Part shown: piece after piece, positions 40,850 through 48,876 of the stretch
Position numbering within the stretch: position 1 is the stretch's first letter
Layout of the letters: each line of letters starts with the position of its first letter
Assembly: GCF_023100905.1 (NCBI RefSeq)
Contig: NZ_CP064686.1
Span: forward strand, 5,828,001-5,892,000
DNA length: 64,000 bases
DNA from: Bradyrhizobium sp. 4
GTDB lineage: Bacteria > Pseudomonadota > Alphaproteobacteria > Rhizobiales > Xanthobacteraceae
Direction: 5' to 3'
Position numbers and translations under genes: made by a program
The notes under the pieces: generated by a model
What the model was told of the DNA's origin: nothing
What the model saw: only the letters and a program-made list of their open reading frames with translations
Databases searched by the model: none

Positions 40850-42107
40850 TGCGGACCCTCCCGGCCTCGTCGATGCTCCAGGTCTGCTGCGCGTTGTAGT
40901 GGAACAGCGCATTGCTCCCCATCGCGGCGATGAAGGATTGCCGGTCCGGCTGAACGTTGCCTTGCTCATCGGTCGCGCGGCTCACGATCCTTGTCGGCTT
41001 GCCGTCCCAGACCCAGTCCATCTGGAATCGAACCTGGGCCTTGGACAGCACCGGCTGATTCAGCTGCGCCTGTTTCCAACTTTTCGCGCCGTCGGTCGAT
41101 ATCTCGACCTTGGCGATCTTGCCATGTCCGCTCCAGGCCAGACCGGAGATAATGTTGTAGCCGGGCTGGATCTGCATGGTGCCCGAGGGTTGTGTGATGA
41201 CGGAGTTGGTTTCCATCCTCAGCCGGAACTGGCGGGCCTTGCCGTTGGCGAGCAGCTGCGTGTAGCGCGCCGTCTCCCAGCGGGTCATCCAGGGCTCAGC
41301 GCCGAACTTGAGACGGCGCAGCCATTTGATGTTGAGGTTGCCCTCGAAACCCGGCATCACCAGTCGCATTGGAAACCCGTGCGCGGGGCGCAGTGGTTCG
41401 CCGTTCTGACCGTAGGCGACAAAGGCCTCGTTCACGATTTCGTCGGTCAACGGAATGCTGCGGTCGACGCCCGCGCCGTCGCCTCCCTCCGCGAGCATCC
41501 AGTTCGAGTTCTTCTCCTTGCCCGCGAGACCAATGAGGAACTTCAGCGGAACGCCAGTCCACTCATTGGTGCTGACGAGGCCGTGCGTGTTCTGCACCGT
41601 CAGGTCAGGGTCTGCCTTCTTCCAGTTTTCCCATCCGTTTCCGGTGCATTCGATGAAGACCACGCGCGTGACGGACGGCATCCGCTTGAGATCGTCGACG
41701 CTGAACACCAGCGGCTTCTGAACCAGGCCATGGATGAGCAGACGGTGCTGCGCGGGATCGATGTCCGGCACCCCGGAATGGCTGCGCTCGTAATGCAGAT
41801 CGGTTGGCGTGATGTTGCCCACCAGCTTCTGATGCGGCGTCTTGGAGTTGATGGCATCACTGGGGTCGACGTTGCGCTTGCCTGGTGTTGCCTCGGGAAT
41901 GCGATCGATCTTGACGAAGCGCGATCGTTCGCTGTGCGCACCGAGATCGGCGCCGGGCCCGCGATCAGGGATTTCGGCCAGGGTTTGCGCCGCCGCCGCT
42001 TCGGTCGCAACCGCCCCCAGAACGCCCGCCGACAGGCCTCCCACGAAACCGCGGCGCGAGACGCTTGCGGACCGTTGCAGTGATTCGATTTGCGTTTTGG
42101 ACGTCAT
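40836..42107 (-). CDS. Sulfite dehydrogenase-like molybdopterin oxidoreductase (SoxC/SorA family)
   Basis: A 423-residue exported molybdoenzyme. The N-terminus has a twin-arginine signal (SVSRRGFVGGLSAGVL). The oxidoreductase molybdopterin domain has the Mo-binding cysteine in VVFIECTGNGWENW and conserved PAHGFPMRLVMPGFEGNLNIKWLRRL; a C-terminal Mo-co dimerisation domain follows (GHGKIAKVEISTDGAKSW). Relatives oxidise sulfite, or, as SoxCD, thiosulfate-derived sulfane sulfur, passing electrons to cytochrome c. The partner cytochrome overlaps downstream; no other sox genes are present, so stand-alone sulfite oxidation is most likely. Confidence 0.9.
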   Translation of the reverse strand: MTSKTQIESLQRSASVSRRGFVGGLSAGVLGAVATEAAAAQTLAEIPDRGPGADLGAHSERSRFVKIDRIPEATPGKRNVDPSDAINSKTPHQKLVGNITPTDLHYERSHSGVPDIDPAQHRLLIHGLVQKPLVFSVDDLKRMPSVTRVVFIECTGNGWENWKKADPDLTVQNTHGLVSTNEWTGVPLKFLIGLAGKEKNSNWMLAEGGDGAGVDRSIPLTDEIVNEAFVAYGQNGEPLRPAHGFPMRLVMPGFEGNLNIKWLRRLKFGAEPWMTRWETARYTQLLANGKARQFRLRMETNSVITQPSGTMQIQPGYNIISGLAWSGHGKIAKVEISTDGAKSWKQAQLNQPVLSKAQVRFQMDWVWDGKPTRIVSRATDEQGNVQPDRQSFIAAMGSNALFHYNAQQTWSIDEAGRVRNVLA

Positions 42108-42269
42108 GCAATCTCCGTCGACCTTCGTGCTTGTTTGGAAATTCCGCCGCTTTTCCATGGAGACATTGACCGGATGCCGCCGAAATTGCCCGTTAGGATG
42201 TGTTAGAAATCATGAGGGGCGGCGAAGGCGCGTCATCCTGACCTGCTCCGAAAGCGGCTATCCGGGTCC

Positions 42270-42767
42270 ATGGATCATTTCAGCACCGAGAACCTGACGG
42301 CCGAGAGGCTGAACGAAAATCATCTCGCCGACCTCGTCGCATTGCATCTCGATGCGGACGTTTCGCGCTATCTCGGCGGCGTCCGCCCGGCGGAGAGGAC
42401 GAAGACCTATCTGGACGCAAATATCTCCCATTGGGACCAGTATGGCTTCGGGCTGTGGGTGCTGCGAACGAAAGACGGGGCATTCGCCGGGCGAGCGGGC
42501 ATCCGGCACATCCTGGTGGACGATATCGACGAGATCGAGATTGCCTACGCGTTCAAGCGCGAATGCTGGGGCCGCGGCCTTGCAAGCGAGACCGCGACCG
42601 CGCTGACCGATATCGGACTGTTACACCACGAGCTGCCGTCCCTCATCGGCCTGGTCTATGTCGGCAATGGCGCATCGCGCCGCGTTCTGGAGAAGTCCAA
42701 CTATCTCCTCGAGCGAAGCACGTTCCGTCACGGCGAGAACGGCGTTCTCTACCGGATTCGTCGCTGA
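42270..42767 (+). CDS. GNAT family N-acetyltransferase (RimJ/RimL type)
   Basis: A 165-residue protein of the Acetyltransf_3 group: TERLNENHLADLVALHLDADVSRYLGGVRP at the N-terminus, GFGLWVLRTKDGAFAGRAGIRHI in the middle, acetyl-CoA loop CWGRGLASETATAL and YVGNGASRRVLEKSNY at the end. Members acetylate protein N-termini or small molecules such as antibiotics; the acceptor is unknown. It is a single gene oriented opposite to both neighbours. Confidence 0.9.
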   Translation: MDHFSTENLTAERLNENHLADLVALHLDADVSRYLGGVRPAERTKTYLDANISHWDQYGFGLWVLRTKDGAFAGRAGIRHILVDDIDEIEIAYAFKRECWGRGLASETATALTDIGLLHHELPSLIGLVYVGNGASRRVLEKSNYLLERSTFRHGENGVLYRIRR

Positions 42768-42782
42768 GAGACGGCCTGACGA

Positions 42783-43268
42783 TCATTCGGTGCGCAGGCG
42801 AACAACCGATTGCGGCAGCGAGGCCAGAAACAACACCGCGCAAACGCAGAGCAGGACGATGTCCTTGAACAGAAATTCGCCGGTCAGATTCCACGCCATC
42901 GGATCGGATGAAAGGCTCCATTTGACGACGCCGGGCGTCGTGAAGAAGAACGACCAGGTGATCGCAAAGGTCACCATGCCCATGAATGAACCGAGCGCGG
43001 ACGAGACCGGGCTGAAGCTGCCTGCCGCGAGCAGCGCCGCAATCACGAATTCAGCGACGCCGAGGACATAGGCCTCTCCCCTCAGGCCGAACACCGACAG
43101 CCAGGAGATGAACGGGCTATTGCTGATGAACTGGGCGATCCCCTGGGCGGACTGCGGCGTGAATTTCTGCATGCCAAACGATACGAATATGATCACCATG
43201 ACCCAGCGCAGAATGGCAAGAGGACGATAGGAACCACCCCCGACCTCAGCGACGTTGAACTCTTTCAT
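42783..43268 (-). CDS. DUF417 (YkgB-like) membrane protein
   Basis: A 161-residue protein with four hydrophobic segments: ILRWVMVIIFVSFGMQKFTP at the start, YVLGVAEFVIAALLAAGSF, MVTFAITWSFFFTTPGVV and DIVLLCVCAVLFLASLP. The WVMVIIFVSFGMQKFTPQSAQGI region is characteristic of DUF417, related to the DoxX superfamily. E. coli YkgB/RclC is linked to reactive chlorine resistance. It is the most distal gene of the LysR-adjacent set, 130 bp downstream of the MFS gene. Start at 43268 is preferred; 43298 is possible. Confidence 0.85.
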   Translation of the reverse strand: MKEFNVAEVGGGSYRPLAILRWVMVIIFVSFGMQKFTPQSAQGIAQFISNSPFISWLSVFGLRGEAYVLGVAEFVIAALLAAGSFSPVSSALGSFMGMVTFAITWSFFFTTPGVVKWSLSSDPMAWNLTGEFLFKDIVLLCVCAVLFLASLPQSVVRLRTE

Positions 43269-43398
43269 CCGACCATGTCTCCCCGGTTTCACATCCATCA
43301 GCTCTGCGAGACTACGCTCGCTGAAGGCTGTACGAAGGGGAGCTTCGGTCGTTACCCGCGTCGGCAGGTTTCGGAGATCACGGATGCGTGCGATGCGT

Positions 43399-44604
43399 TC
43401 AGGCGGCCCGTCGTTCCTTCTCCCGATCTCGCACCGTGCTGACCCCAAAAGCTAGAAGTCCGGAGCCGCAGAGCAGGATGGCGGCGGCAATGAAGGCGCT
43501 CCGGTATCCACTGCTGTCGTACAAGAATCCTCCGAGGGAGGCGCCCGCCGTGATGGCGAGTTGGATCACCGCGACCATCAGCCCGCCGCCCGCCTCCGCA
43601 TCCTCAGGCAGCGCCCTGCTCATCCAGGTCCACCAGGCGACCGGCGCGGCCGTGCCGATGAGGCCCCAACCGGCCAGCAGCACGGTGACAACGATGGTTG
43701 AACTTCCGAAGGCGATCAAGCCGAGGGCAAGGGCCGCCATCGCAAGCGGCATCCCGATCAGAAGTGCTTGCAGGCTCCGCCTCAGAAGGAAGCTGATGAG
43801 GTAGGTCCCCAGCAGGCCCGCGACTCCGAGCACGAGCAGGATGGCCGAGAGCGTGGAGACGTCTACGCGCGTCACGGTCTCCAGAAATGGCCGCAAATAG
43901 GTGAAAAGCGCGAACTGGCCCATGAACAGGAGAGCGACCGAGAGCATCCCAATGCCGACAGACCGCCGGCGGAGCAACCCGAATACGTTCCCTGCGGCGT
44001 CGCGCTCCGAAGGCATCGAGGGCAATGTCGCGTATTGCCAGACCAGGGTGATGATCGCGAGCGGGACGACGCAGAAGAAGGCGCCTCGCCAGCCGATGAA
44101 CTGACCTAGAAAGCTCCCGACCGGCGCGGCGATCGTTGTCGCCAGCGCGTTGCCACCATTGAGGAGGCTAAGGGCGGCCGCGACCTGCTGCTCCGGCACA
44201 AGGCGCATCACGGTGGCCGCCGACATCGACCAGAACCCACCGATGACGACCCCGATCAGCGCGCGCCCTACCATGAACACCAGCGCGTTCGGCGCCAGCG
44301 CCACCATCAGCCCCGAAACGATCATCAGCGAGGTGAGGCCCAGCAGAAGACTGCGCCGATCAATGCCCCGCGTCACCGAGGAGATCGCAAGGCTGGCGAA
44401 GACGGCGAACAGTCCGGAGACTGCGATGGCCTGGCCCGCCTGCCCCTCGGTCATGTGGAGACCGGTCCCGATGGGGGTCAGCAGGCTGACTGGCATGAAC
44501 TCGGACGCAATCAATGTCCCGACGCAGAGGGTCAGCGCAAAGACCGCGCTCCATGCCGGACCGGGCGACAGCGTCTCGTTTTTTGGGGCGAGTTGTACGC
44601 TCAT
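43399..44604 (-). CDS. MFS transporter, drug/sugar efflux type
   Basis: A 401-residue carrier with twelve predicted membrane segments and an AraJ/SotB-like signature (TLCVGTLIASEFMPVSLLTPIGTGL, GRALIGVVIGGFWSMSAATVMRL, LLNGGNALATTIAAPVGSFLGQFIGWRGAFF). Such proteins export sugars, arabinose-like compounds, purines or drugs by proton antiport. AGAGG lies before the ATG. It is downstream of the cupin and decarboxylase-family genes and probably exports or imports a compound handled by them. Confidence 0.92.
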   Translation of the reverse strand: MSVQLAPKNETLSPGPAWSAVFALTLCVGTLIASEFMPVSLLTPIGTGLHMTEGQAGQAIAVSGLFAVFASLAISSVTRGIDRRSLLLGLTSLMIVSGLMVALAPNALVFMVGRALIGVVIGGFWSMSAATVMRLVPEQQVAAALSLLNGGNALATTIAAPVGSFLGQFIGWRGAFFCVVPLAIITLVWQYATLPSMPSERDAAGNVFGLLRRRSVGIGMLSVALLFMGQFALFTYLRPFLETVTRVDVSTLSAILLVLGVAGLLGTYLISFLLRRSLQALLIGMPLAMAALALGLIAFGSSTIVVTVLLAGWGLIGTAAPVAWWTWMSRALPEDAEAGGGLMVAVIQLAITAGASLGGFLYDSSGYRSAFIAAAILLCGSGLLAFGVSTVRDREKERRAA

Positions 44605-44668
44605 GAAACCTCTTCCGATCGACTGGGCGCGCTCGCCCGGGTCAGATGATGCGCCCGATGAAGTGTCT

Positions 44669-45172
44669 TCACATTCGGTACTGCTCGTGGCCGACCTTCT
44701 CCATCCAGTCGACCGCTCGGCCGTCCTGCGATTCCTGGATGGCAATGTGCGTCATGGCTGTGGTGGCCGACGCGCCGTGCCAGTGCTTCAACCCTGGAGG
44801 AAACCAGATGACGTCGCCGGGCCTGATCTCCTGGACAGGACCGCCTTCCCGCTGCACCCAGCCGAGCCCTGCTGTCACGATCAGCGTCTGCCCAAGCGGA
44901 TGCGTGTGCCAGGCCGTGCGTGCGCCAGGTTCGAAAGTGACCTGGGCGCCGCTCACGCGTGCAGGCTCGGGAGCCGCGAACAACGGGTCAATGCGCACCG
45001 TCCCGGTGAACCAGTCTTCAGGGCCCTTCTGGGAAGGGCGAGATCCGTTTCTCTTGATGTCGATGTCCATTGCAGTCTCCTTCAGTGCTTCGGACGCGCG
45101 CGCCGGGGCCAGTCGAATTCCGACGAGGGCGGAGGCGCTTCCGCCAACGAGTATGTCTCTGCGTGTCACCAT
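44669..45172 (-). CDS. Cupin-domain protein with twin-arginine-like leader
   Basis: A 167-residue protein starting MVTRRDILVGGSASALVGIR, an apparent Tat-type leader. The cupin barrel has GARTAWHTHPLGQTLIVTAGLGW and PGDVIWFPPGLKHWHGASATTAMTH with His/His/Gln/His metal ligands. This pattern (WHTHP, GDVIWFPPGLKHWHGA) is that of carboxymuconolactone-decarboxylase-associated cupins. It follows the CMD gene on the same strand after 61 bp, which supports joint function; an ATG within (MDIDIKRNGS, residue 35) could produce a cytoplasmic form. Confidence 0.87.
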   Translation of the reverse strand: MVTRRDILVGGSASALVGIRLAPARASEALKETAMDIDIKRNGSRPSQKGPEDWFTGTVRIDPLFAAPEPARVSGAQVTFEPGARTAWHTHPLGQTLIVTAGLGWVQREGGPVQEIRPGDVIWFPPGLKHWHGASATTAMTHIAIQESQDGRAVDWMEKVGHEQYRM

Positions 45173-45233
45173 GGCATGTCTCCGCTCGTGGAGGATCGCG
45201 AGCGGGATTGTCGACCGAGGCATTTTCGTTCTT

Positions 45234-46019
45234 TCAGCGGGGTCGCTTCTCGATGACGTCCTTGACGACAGGTGCCGCGGAGAAAGCATTGGGCCATCCG
45301 GCGTAGAAGGCGAGATGGCCGAGCACCTCGCCGGCTTCCTCCCGCGTCAGCCCGTTGTCCATTGCGCGGTTCAGATGATAGGTGATCTGCGCAACCTGAC
45401 CCGTGGCAATCAGCGCGCTCACGGTCACCAGGCTGCGGTCGCGCGGAGCCAGCGCCGGCCTGAGCCAGAGATCGCGGAACAGCACGTCGGTCGTATACTG
45501 GACAAGGCTCGGCGTGATCTGCCCGAACTGCTCTCCGACGCGCGTTGCCCGCTGCTTCTCCGCCGCTTCGTCGAGCGGCAGCTGCGGTCCCATCGCGGGC
45601 GGGAGCTGATCGGCGCCGATGTTGCGGCTCTCGAACACTTGCTTCGCAGCCGGGATCGCATCAATCGCGTTGGCCCAGCCGGTGTAGAAGGCCAGATGCG
45701 TAATGATCTCCGATATTTCCGACGGCTTCACGCCATTCTCCAGCGAGAGACCCAGATAGTATGGCAGCTCCACCGTCTGACCACGTGCGATGAGAGCTGC
45801 GACGGTGACGATGCTGCGGTCCCGAGGCGAGAGACCCGGTCGCTTCCACAGATCGCCATCGACAAATTTTTGCGCGTAGCCTTCGAGGGCTGGCGCGACC
45901 GCACGGATGTCTTCCGGCTTTGATATGGTCTTTGCTCCGTCGCTGGATGCGTCTTTCGCCGCGACCGGGCCGTCAGCAAACAGGCAGAATGAAAACAAGG
46001 CCGCTGCGAGCATTCTCAT
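45234..46019 (-). CDS. Carboxymuconolactone decarboxylase family protein, two domains, exported
   Basis: A 261-residue protein with a signal peptide (MRMLAAALFSFCLFADGPVA) and two CMD/AhpD-like domains: the first around RPGLSPRDRSIVTVAALIARGQTVELPYYLGLSLENGVKPSEISEII with HLAFYTGWANAIDAI, the second RPALAPRDRSLVTVSALIATG, with HLAFYAGWPNAFSAAPVV. Neither has the AhpD CxxC, so peroxidase-type chemistry is unlikely; lactone decarboxylase or an uncharacterised periplasmic activity are options. It is the first gene of a minus-strand set (cupin, MFS, DUF417), divergent from the LysR gene. Confidence 0.9.
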   Translation of the reverse strand: MRMLAAALFSFCLFADGPVAAKDASSDGAKTISKPEDIRAVAPALEGYAQKFVDGDLWKRPGLSPRDRSIVTVAALIARGQTVELPYYLGLSLENGVKPSEISEIITHLAFYTGWANAIDAIPAAKQVFESRNIGADQLPPAMGPQLPLDEAAEKQRATRVGEQFGQITPSLVQYTTDVLFRDLWLRPALAPRDRSLVTVSALIATGQVAQITYHLNRAMDNGLTREEAGEVLGHLAFYAGWPNAFSAAPVVKDVIEKRPR

Positions 46020-46248
46020 CGCGTGGATCCTTCCAGATTTGCCGGTGCGCCATCAGCTACAAGGCGACGAGTGCTGGGCAGAGTTCGGACGCCGATCGCG
46101 CCCGGCTGCGACCAATCCGATCGCGGGCTGGTGAGCCCTTGGGCGATGACGAGATCAAGTGGCCCCTCATGTTGATGAGAAAGTAAGGCTTCCGCCCCGG
46201 TCCGATTAGGTGATAAAATTCGAATGCAGTCATAAGACAGGCTTATCA

Positions 46249-47148
46249 ATGAACCGGGATGACGCCAGCGATATCCTGGCCTTCCTCGCCGTGGCGAGGG
46301 AGCGCAACTTCACGCGTGCCGCAGCCAAGCTTGGTATGACGCAATCGGCGCTGAGCCAGATCGTCCGAAAGTTGGAGGAGCGCCTGGGCGTCCGTCTTCT
46401 CAACCGAACGACCCGGAGTGTCACGCCAACCCAAGCCGGAGAACGGCTGTTCCTGAGCCTCGGGCCCAAATTCACGGAGATGGATGCTGATCTCGCCGCC
46501 TTGAGCGAACTCCGGGAAAAGCCCGCGGGAACCGTACGGCTGACCGCGACGGAGTACGCCGCCGCCGAGATCCTGCTGCCGGCGCTGGGGAAGATTCTTC
46601 CCCAGTATCCAGACATCCACGCCGAAGTGATCATCGACTACGGGCTCACCAACATCGTGGCGCAGCAGGTCGACGCGGGAATTCGTCCGGGCGAGCTCGT
46701 CGCCAAGGACATGATCGCTGTGCGAATAAGCCCCGATCTTCGAATGGCCGTCGTTGGATCGCCGTCCTACTTCGCTGAACGCAAGCGACCCAGGACGCCT
46801 CAGGATCTAACTGGGCACAATTGCCTGAATCTGCGCCTACCGACTCACGGCGGCAGCCTCTACGCCTGGGAGTTCGAGAAGAACGGTCGGGAGCTCAACG
46901 TGCGCGTGGAAGGACAGCTCGTGTTCAACAGCGCAGGGCTTCTGCTGGAGGGCGCGCTCAAAGGCTTCGGACTTGCCTACCTCACCGAAGGGCACGTGCA
47001 GCCATACATCTCGCAGGGCCGGCTGATCAGGGTGCTGTCGGATTGGTGTCCGCCGTTCTCGGGTTACCACCTTTATTATCCCAGTCGGCGCCAACCTTCA
47101 CCGGCATTCTCGCTGCTCGTCGAGACCCTTCGATATCGCGGCAAGTAG
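46249..47148 (+). CDS. LysR family transcriptional regulator
   Basis: A 299-residue LysR: the winged helix is DILAFLAVARERNFTRAAAKLGMTQSALSQIVRKLEERLGVRLLNRTTRSVTPTQAG, followed by a substrate-binding domain (AGTVRLTATEYAAAEILLP, PDLRMAVVGSPSYFAERKRP). It is divergent from the CMD-cupin-MFS-DUF417 genes with 229 bp between, the standard layout for a LysR activator of that set. An inverted repeat TGATAA (46211-46216) / TTATCA (46243-46248) ends right at the ATG and could be its autoregulatory site. Confidence 0.93.
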   Translation: MNRDDASDILAFLAVARERNFTRAAAKLGMTQSALSQIVRKLEERLGVRLLNRTTRSVTPTQAGERLFLSLGPKFTEMDADLAALSELREKPAGTVRLTATEYAAAEILLPALGKILPQYPDIHAEVIIDYGLTNIVAQQVDAGIRPGELVAKDMIAVRISPDLRMAVVGSPSYFAERKRPRTPQDLTGHNCLNLRLPTHGGSLYAWEFEKNGRELNVRVEGQLVFNSAGLLLEGALKGFGLAYLTEGHVQPYISQGRLIRVLSDWCPPFSGYHLYYPSRRQPSPAFSLLVETLRYRGK

Positions 47149-47197
47149 AACTCACAGCCGCTCACGGTGCCCGACAATCCTCGGCCGGGCACGACTG

Positions 47198-47428
47198 CTA
47201 CCTGAAATACCCCAGCACGAGATCGACATCCGCGCTGCCGGCGGCCGTGCCGTTCAGCTCGGCGTCGATGACGCGGCGGCAGGCTTCGATAGCGGCATGG
47301 TCGCCGAGGTCGTTGGCGGCTTCCAGCACGAGCCAGGCGGCATCGACCGCGGCCTGGTCGGCCGCTCCGCCGACATCGGCGGTGAGGCTTTTGGTCTTGC
47401 GAACGGCGGTGCCGAATTGAGGCAACAT
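47198..47428 (-). CDS. Small hypothetical protein
   Basis: A 76-residue acidic, Ala-rich helical protein (TADVGGAADQAAVDAAWLVLEAANDLGDHAAIEACRRVIDAEL) starting MLPQFGTAVRKTKS, with GGGAG before the ATG. Codon use is like the neighbouring genes, so it is likely real. It has no signal peptide or membrane segment. It follows the DUF2336 gene by 58 bp on the same strand and may be co-transcribed. I recognise no family. Confidence 0.7.
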   Translation of the reverse strand: MLPQFGTAVRKTKSLTADVGGAADQAAVDAAWLVLEAANDLGDHAAIEACRRVIDAELNGTAAGSADVDLVLGYFR

Positions 47429-47486
47429 TGAAAATACTCCCTGTCAATTCCCGGATGATGCTCGGTGTACCTGTTCGGTGTACCGC

Positions 47487-48605
47487 TCAGTGCACCTGCA
47501 GCTCGGGCTGACGACCCGTGACGGGATCGGAGCCGGTCTTGCGCGACTGGTAGAACTTCAAGACGCTGCGCGAGGTCTCGATCTTGAGCTTGCCGAAATC
47601 GCGCTCGTTGTCGTGGAGCTCGCGCGCCGTGATCAGGTGATCCTTGGCGCCGAGGAACAGCAGCGACATGGTGGTGTCCCAGGAGAAATCGAGCGCCTTG
47701 CACAGCACCAGGATCATCTCGCGATTGCGGTCCATCATCGCACGCTCGATCACGTCGACCGGCAGCGACGACAACAGCGACAGGCCGATCTGCACCTCGT
47801 CGAAACGGTGCTGGCGCGCATAGTTCGAGATCGAGTCCTGGTTGAGATTGCCCTGCCGGTACTGCGTCGTCACCACGCGCTTGGCGACGAAATAGCTGCG
47901 CGAGGACGGGCCGAACTTGGAGTGCAGATCGCCGGTGACGTCGCTTACCGAGCTCTGGATCTGTGCCATCATTTCCGGGCGCTCGTGCTCGAGCCGGCGG
48001 CGGACGTCCTCCGATGCCTTCGAGATCAGCTGCTGGAAGATGTGACGCGGCACGTCCTTGCGCAGGCCAAGCTGCTCGGCAAGAATCGAGTCTCCCTCGG
48101 CGCGGCGGACCATGTGCAGAAGGCCCGAGCCGGAGAAGCGCGCGCCCTCGTTCCGGGCAACCGACGTCACGACCTCCTGGTCGCCGCGCTTGACCAGCAC
48201 GTCGGTGACGGCCTCGCCGATCGACTTGCGCTGGGCGATCGCGAGCAGATGCGACTGGCTTTTGGTCATGGCGCTCTCGACCAGCAGCTTCTCGTCGATA
48301 CGATTGGAGTCGCGCAGCACGGGACCGGCGACCTCGATTTCGTCGGCGGTCGCGAGTTGCGCAATGACATTGAGCGGTGCGTGATCGCAGGCTGCCATGA
48401 CCTCGGAGAGCTGCACCCGTGCGGCGACCTCAATCTCGTCGGCGAGCCGGCCGATGACTTCGCCGAACGTGCTGATCTCGTCGTCGCTGTAGCGGCCGGT
48501 GATCAGAATGTCGGTCGCGTGCCACAACGCCTTGGTCCGGCTTTCGTCGGTGCCGCGTGCGATCGCGTCGTCCAGATCCTGCAGAAGTGTTGTCGCGCCG
48601 TTCAT
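47487..48605 (-). CDS. DUF2336 domain-containing protein
   Basis: A 372-residue soluble, mostly helical protein. RIDEKLLVESAMTKSQSHLLAIAQRKSIGEAVTDVLVKRGDQEVVTSVARNEGARFSGSGLLHMVRRAEGDSILAEQLGLRKDVP is the DUF2336 core, a HEAT-like repeat region common in Rhizobiales and Caulobacter. The remainder is variable helical sequence. Function is unknown; many relatives are encoded near regulators of motility or stress. The gene has a single start and no obvious partner apart from the small protein downstream. Confidence 0.88.
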   Translation of the reverse strand: MNGATTLLQDLDDAIARGTDESRTKALWHATDILITGRYSDDEISTFGEVIGRLADEIEVAARVQLSEVMAACDHAPLNVIAQLATADEIEVAGPVLRDSNRIDEKLLVESAMTKSQSHLLAIAQRKSIGEAVTDVLVKRGDQEVVTSVARNEGARFSGSGLLHMVRRAEGDSILAEQLGLRKDVPRHIFQQLISKASEDVRRRLEHERPEMMAQIQSSVSDVTGDLHSKFGPSSRSYFVAKRVVTTQYRQGNLNQDSISNYARQHRFDEVQIGLSLLSSLPVDVIERAMMDRNREMILVLCKALDFSWDTTMSLLFLGAKDHLITARELHDNERDFGKLKIETSRSVLKFYQSRKTGSDPVTGRQPELQVH

Positions 48606-48835
48606 CCCGATGACCCCAGTTCTTGGCTAGCCATCCTGCTTGTGCGGGCAGGACGCCGAGTTCCTCTGGGAATAGAGACTAGGGAACAAACGCGAGAATC
48701 CGGTAAAGTCGGCAGATCAGTTTTGCCGAGCAAAATTCGTTAAAAAGCGAGGGAATGGGTTTACCGGTGCGTCGCGAGGAAGCTGCGCCCCTCTCCCGCT
48801 AGCTGAAAAGGCTTGGGGCACTGATGCCTCTGCGG

Positions 48836-48867
48836 CGTCATGGCCGGGACAAGCCCCGGGCATGACG
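48836..48867. repeat. Palindromic intergenic element (CGTCATG...CATGACG type)
   Basis: CGTCATGGCCGGG and CCCGGGCATGACG form an imperfect stem around ACAAGC. Such CATGGCCGGG hairpins are frequent between genes in Bradyrhizobium (from memory). It lies just past the stop of the AsmA gene on its 3-prime side, so it may end that transcript. The rest of 48606-48876 shows no gene. Confidence 0.6.
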
Positions 48868-48876
48868 GACTGTCGC

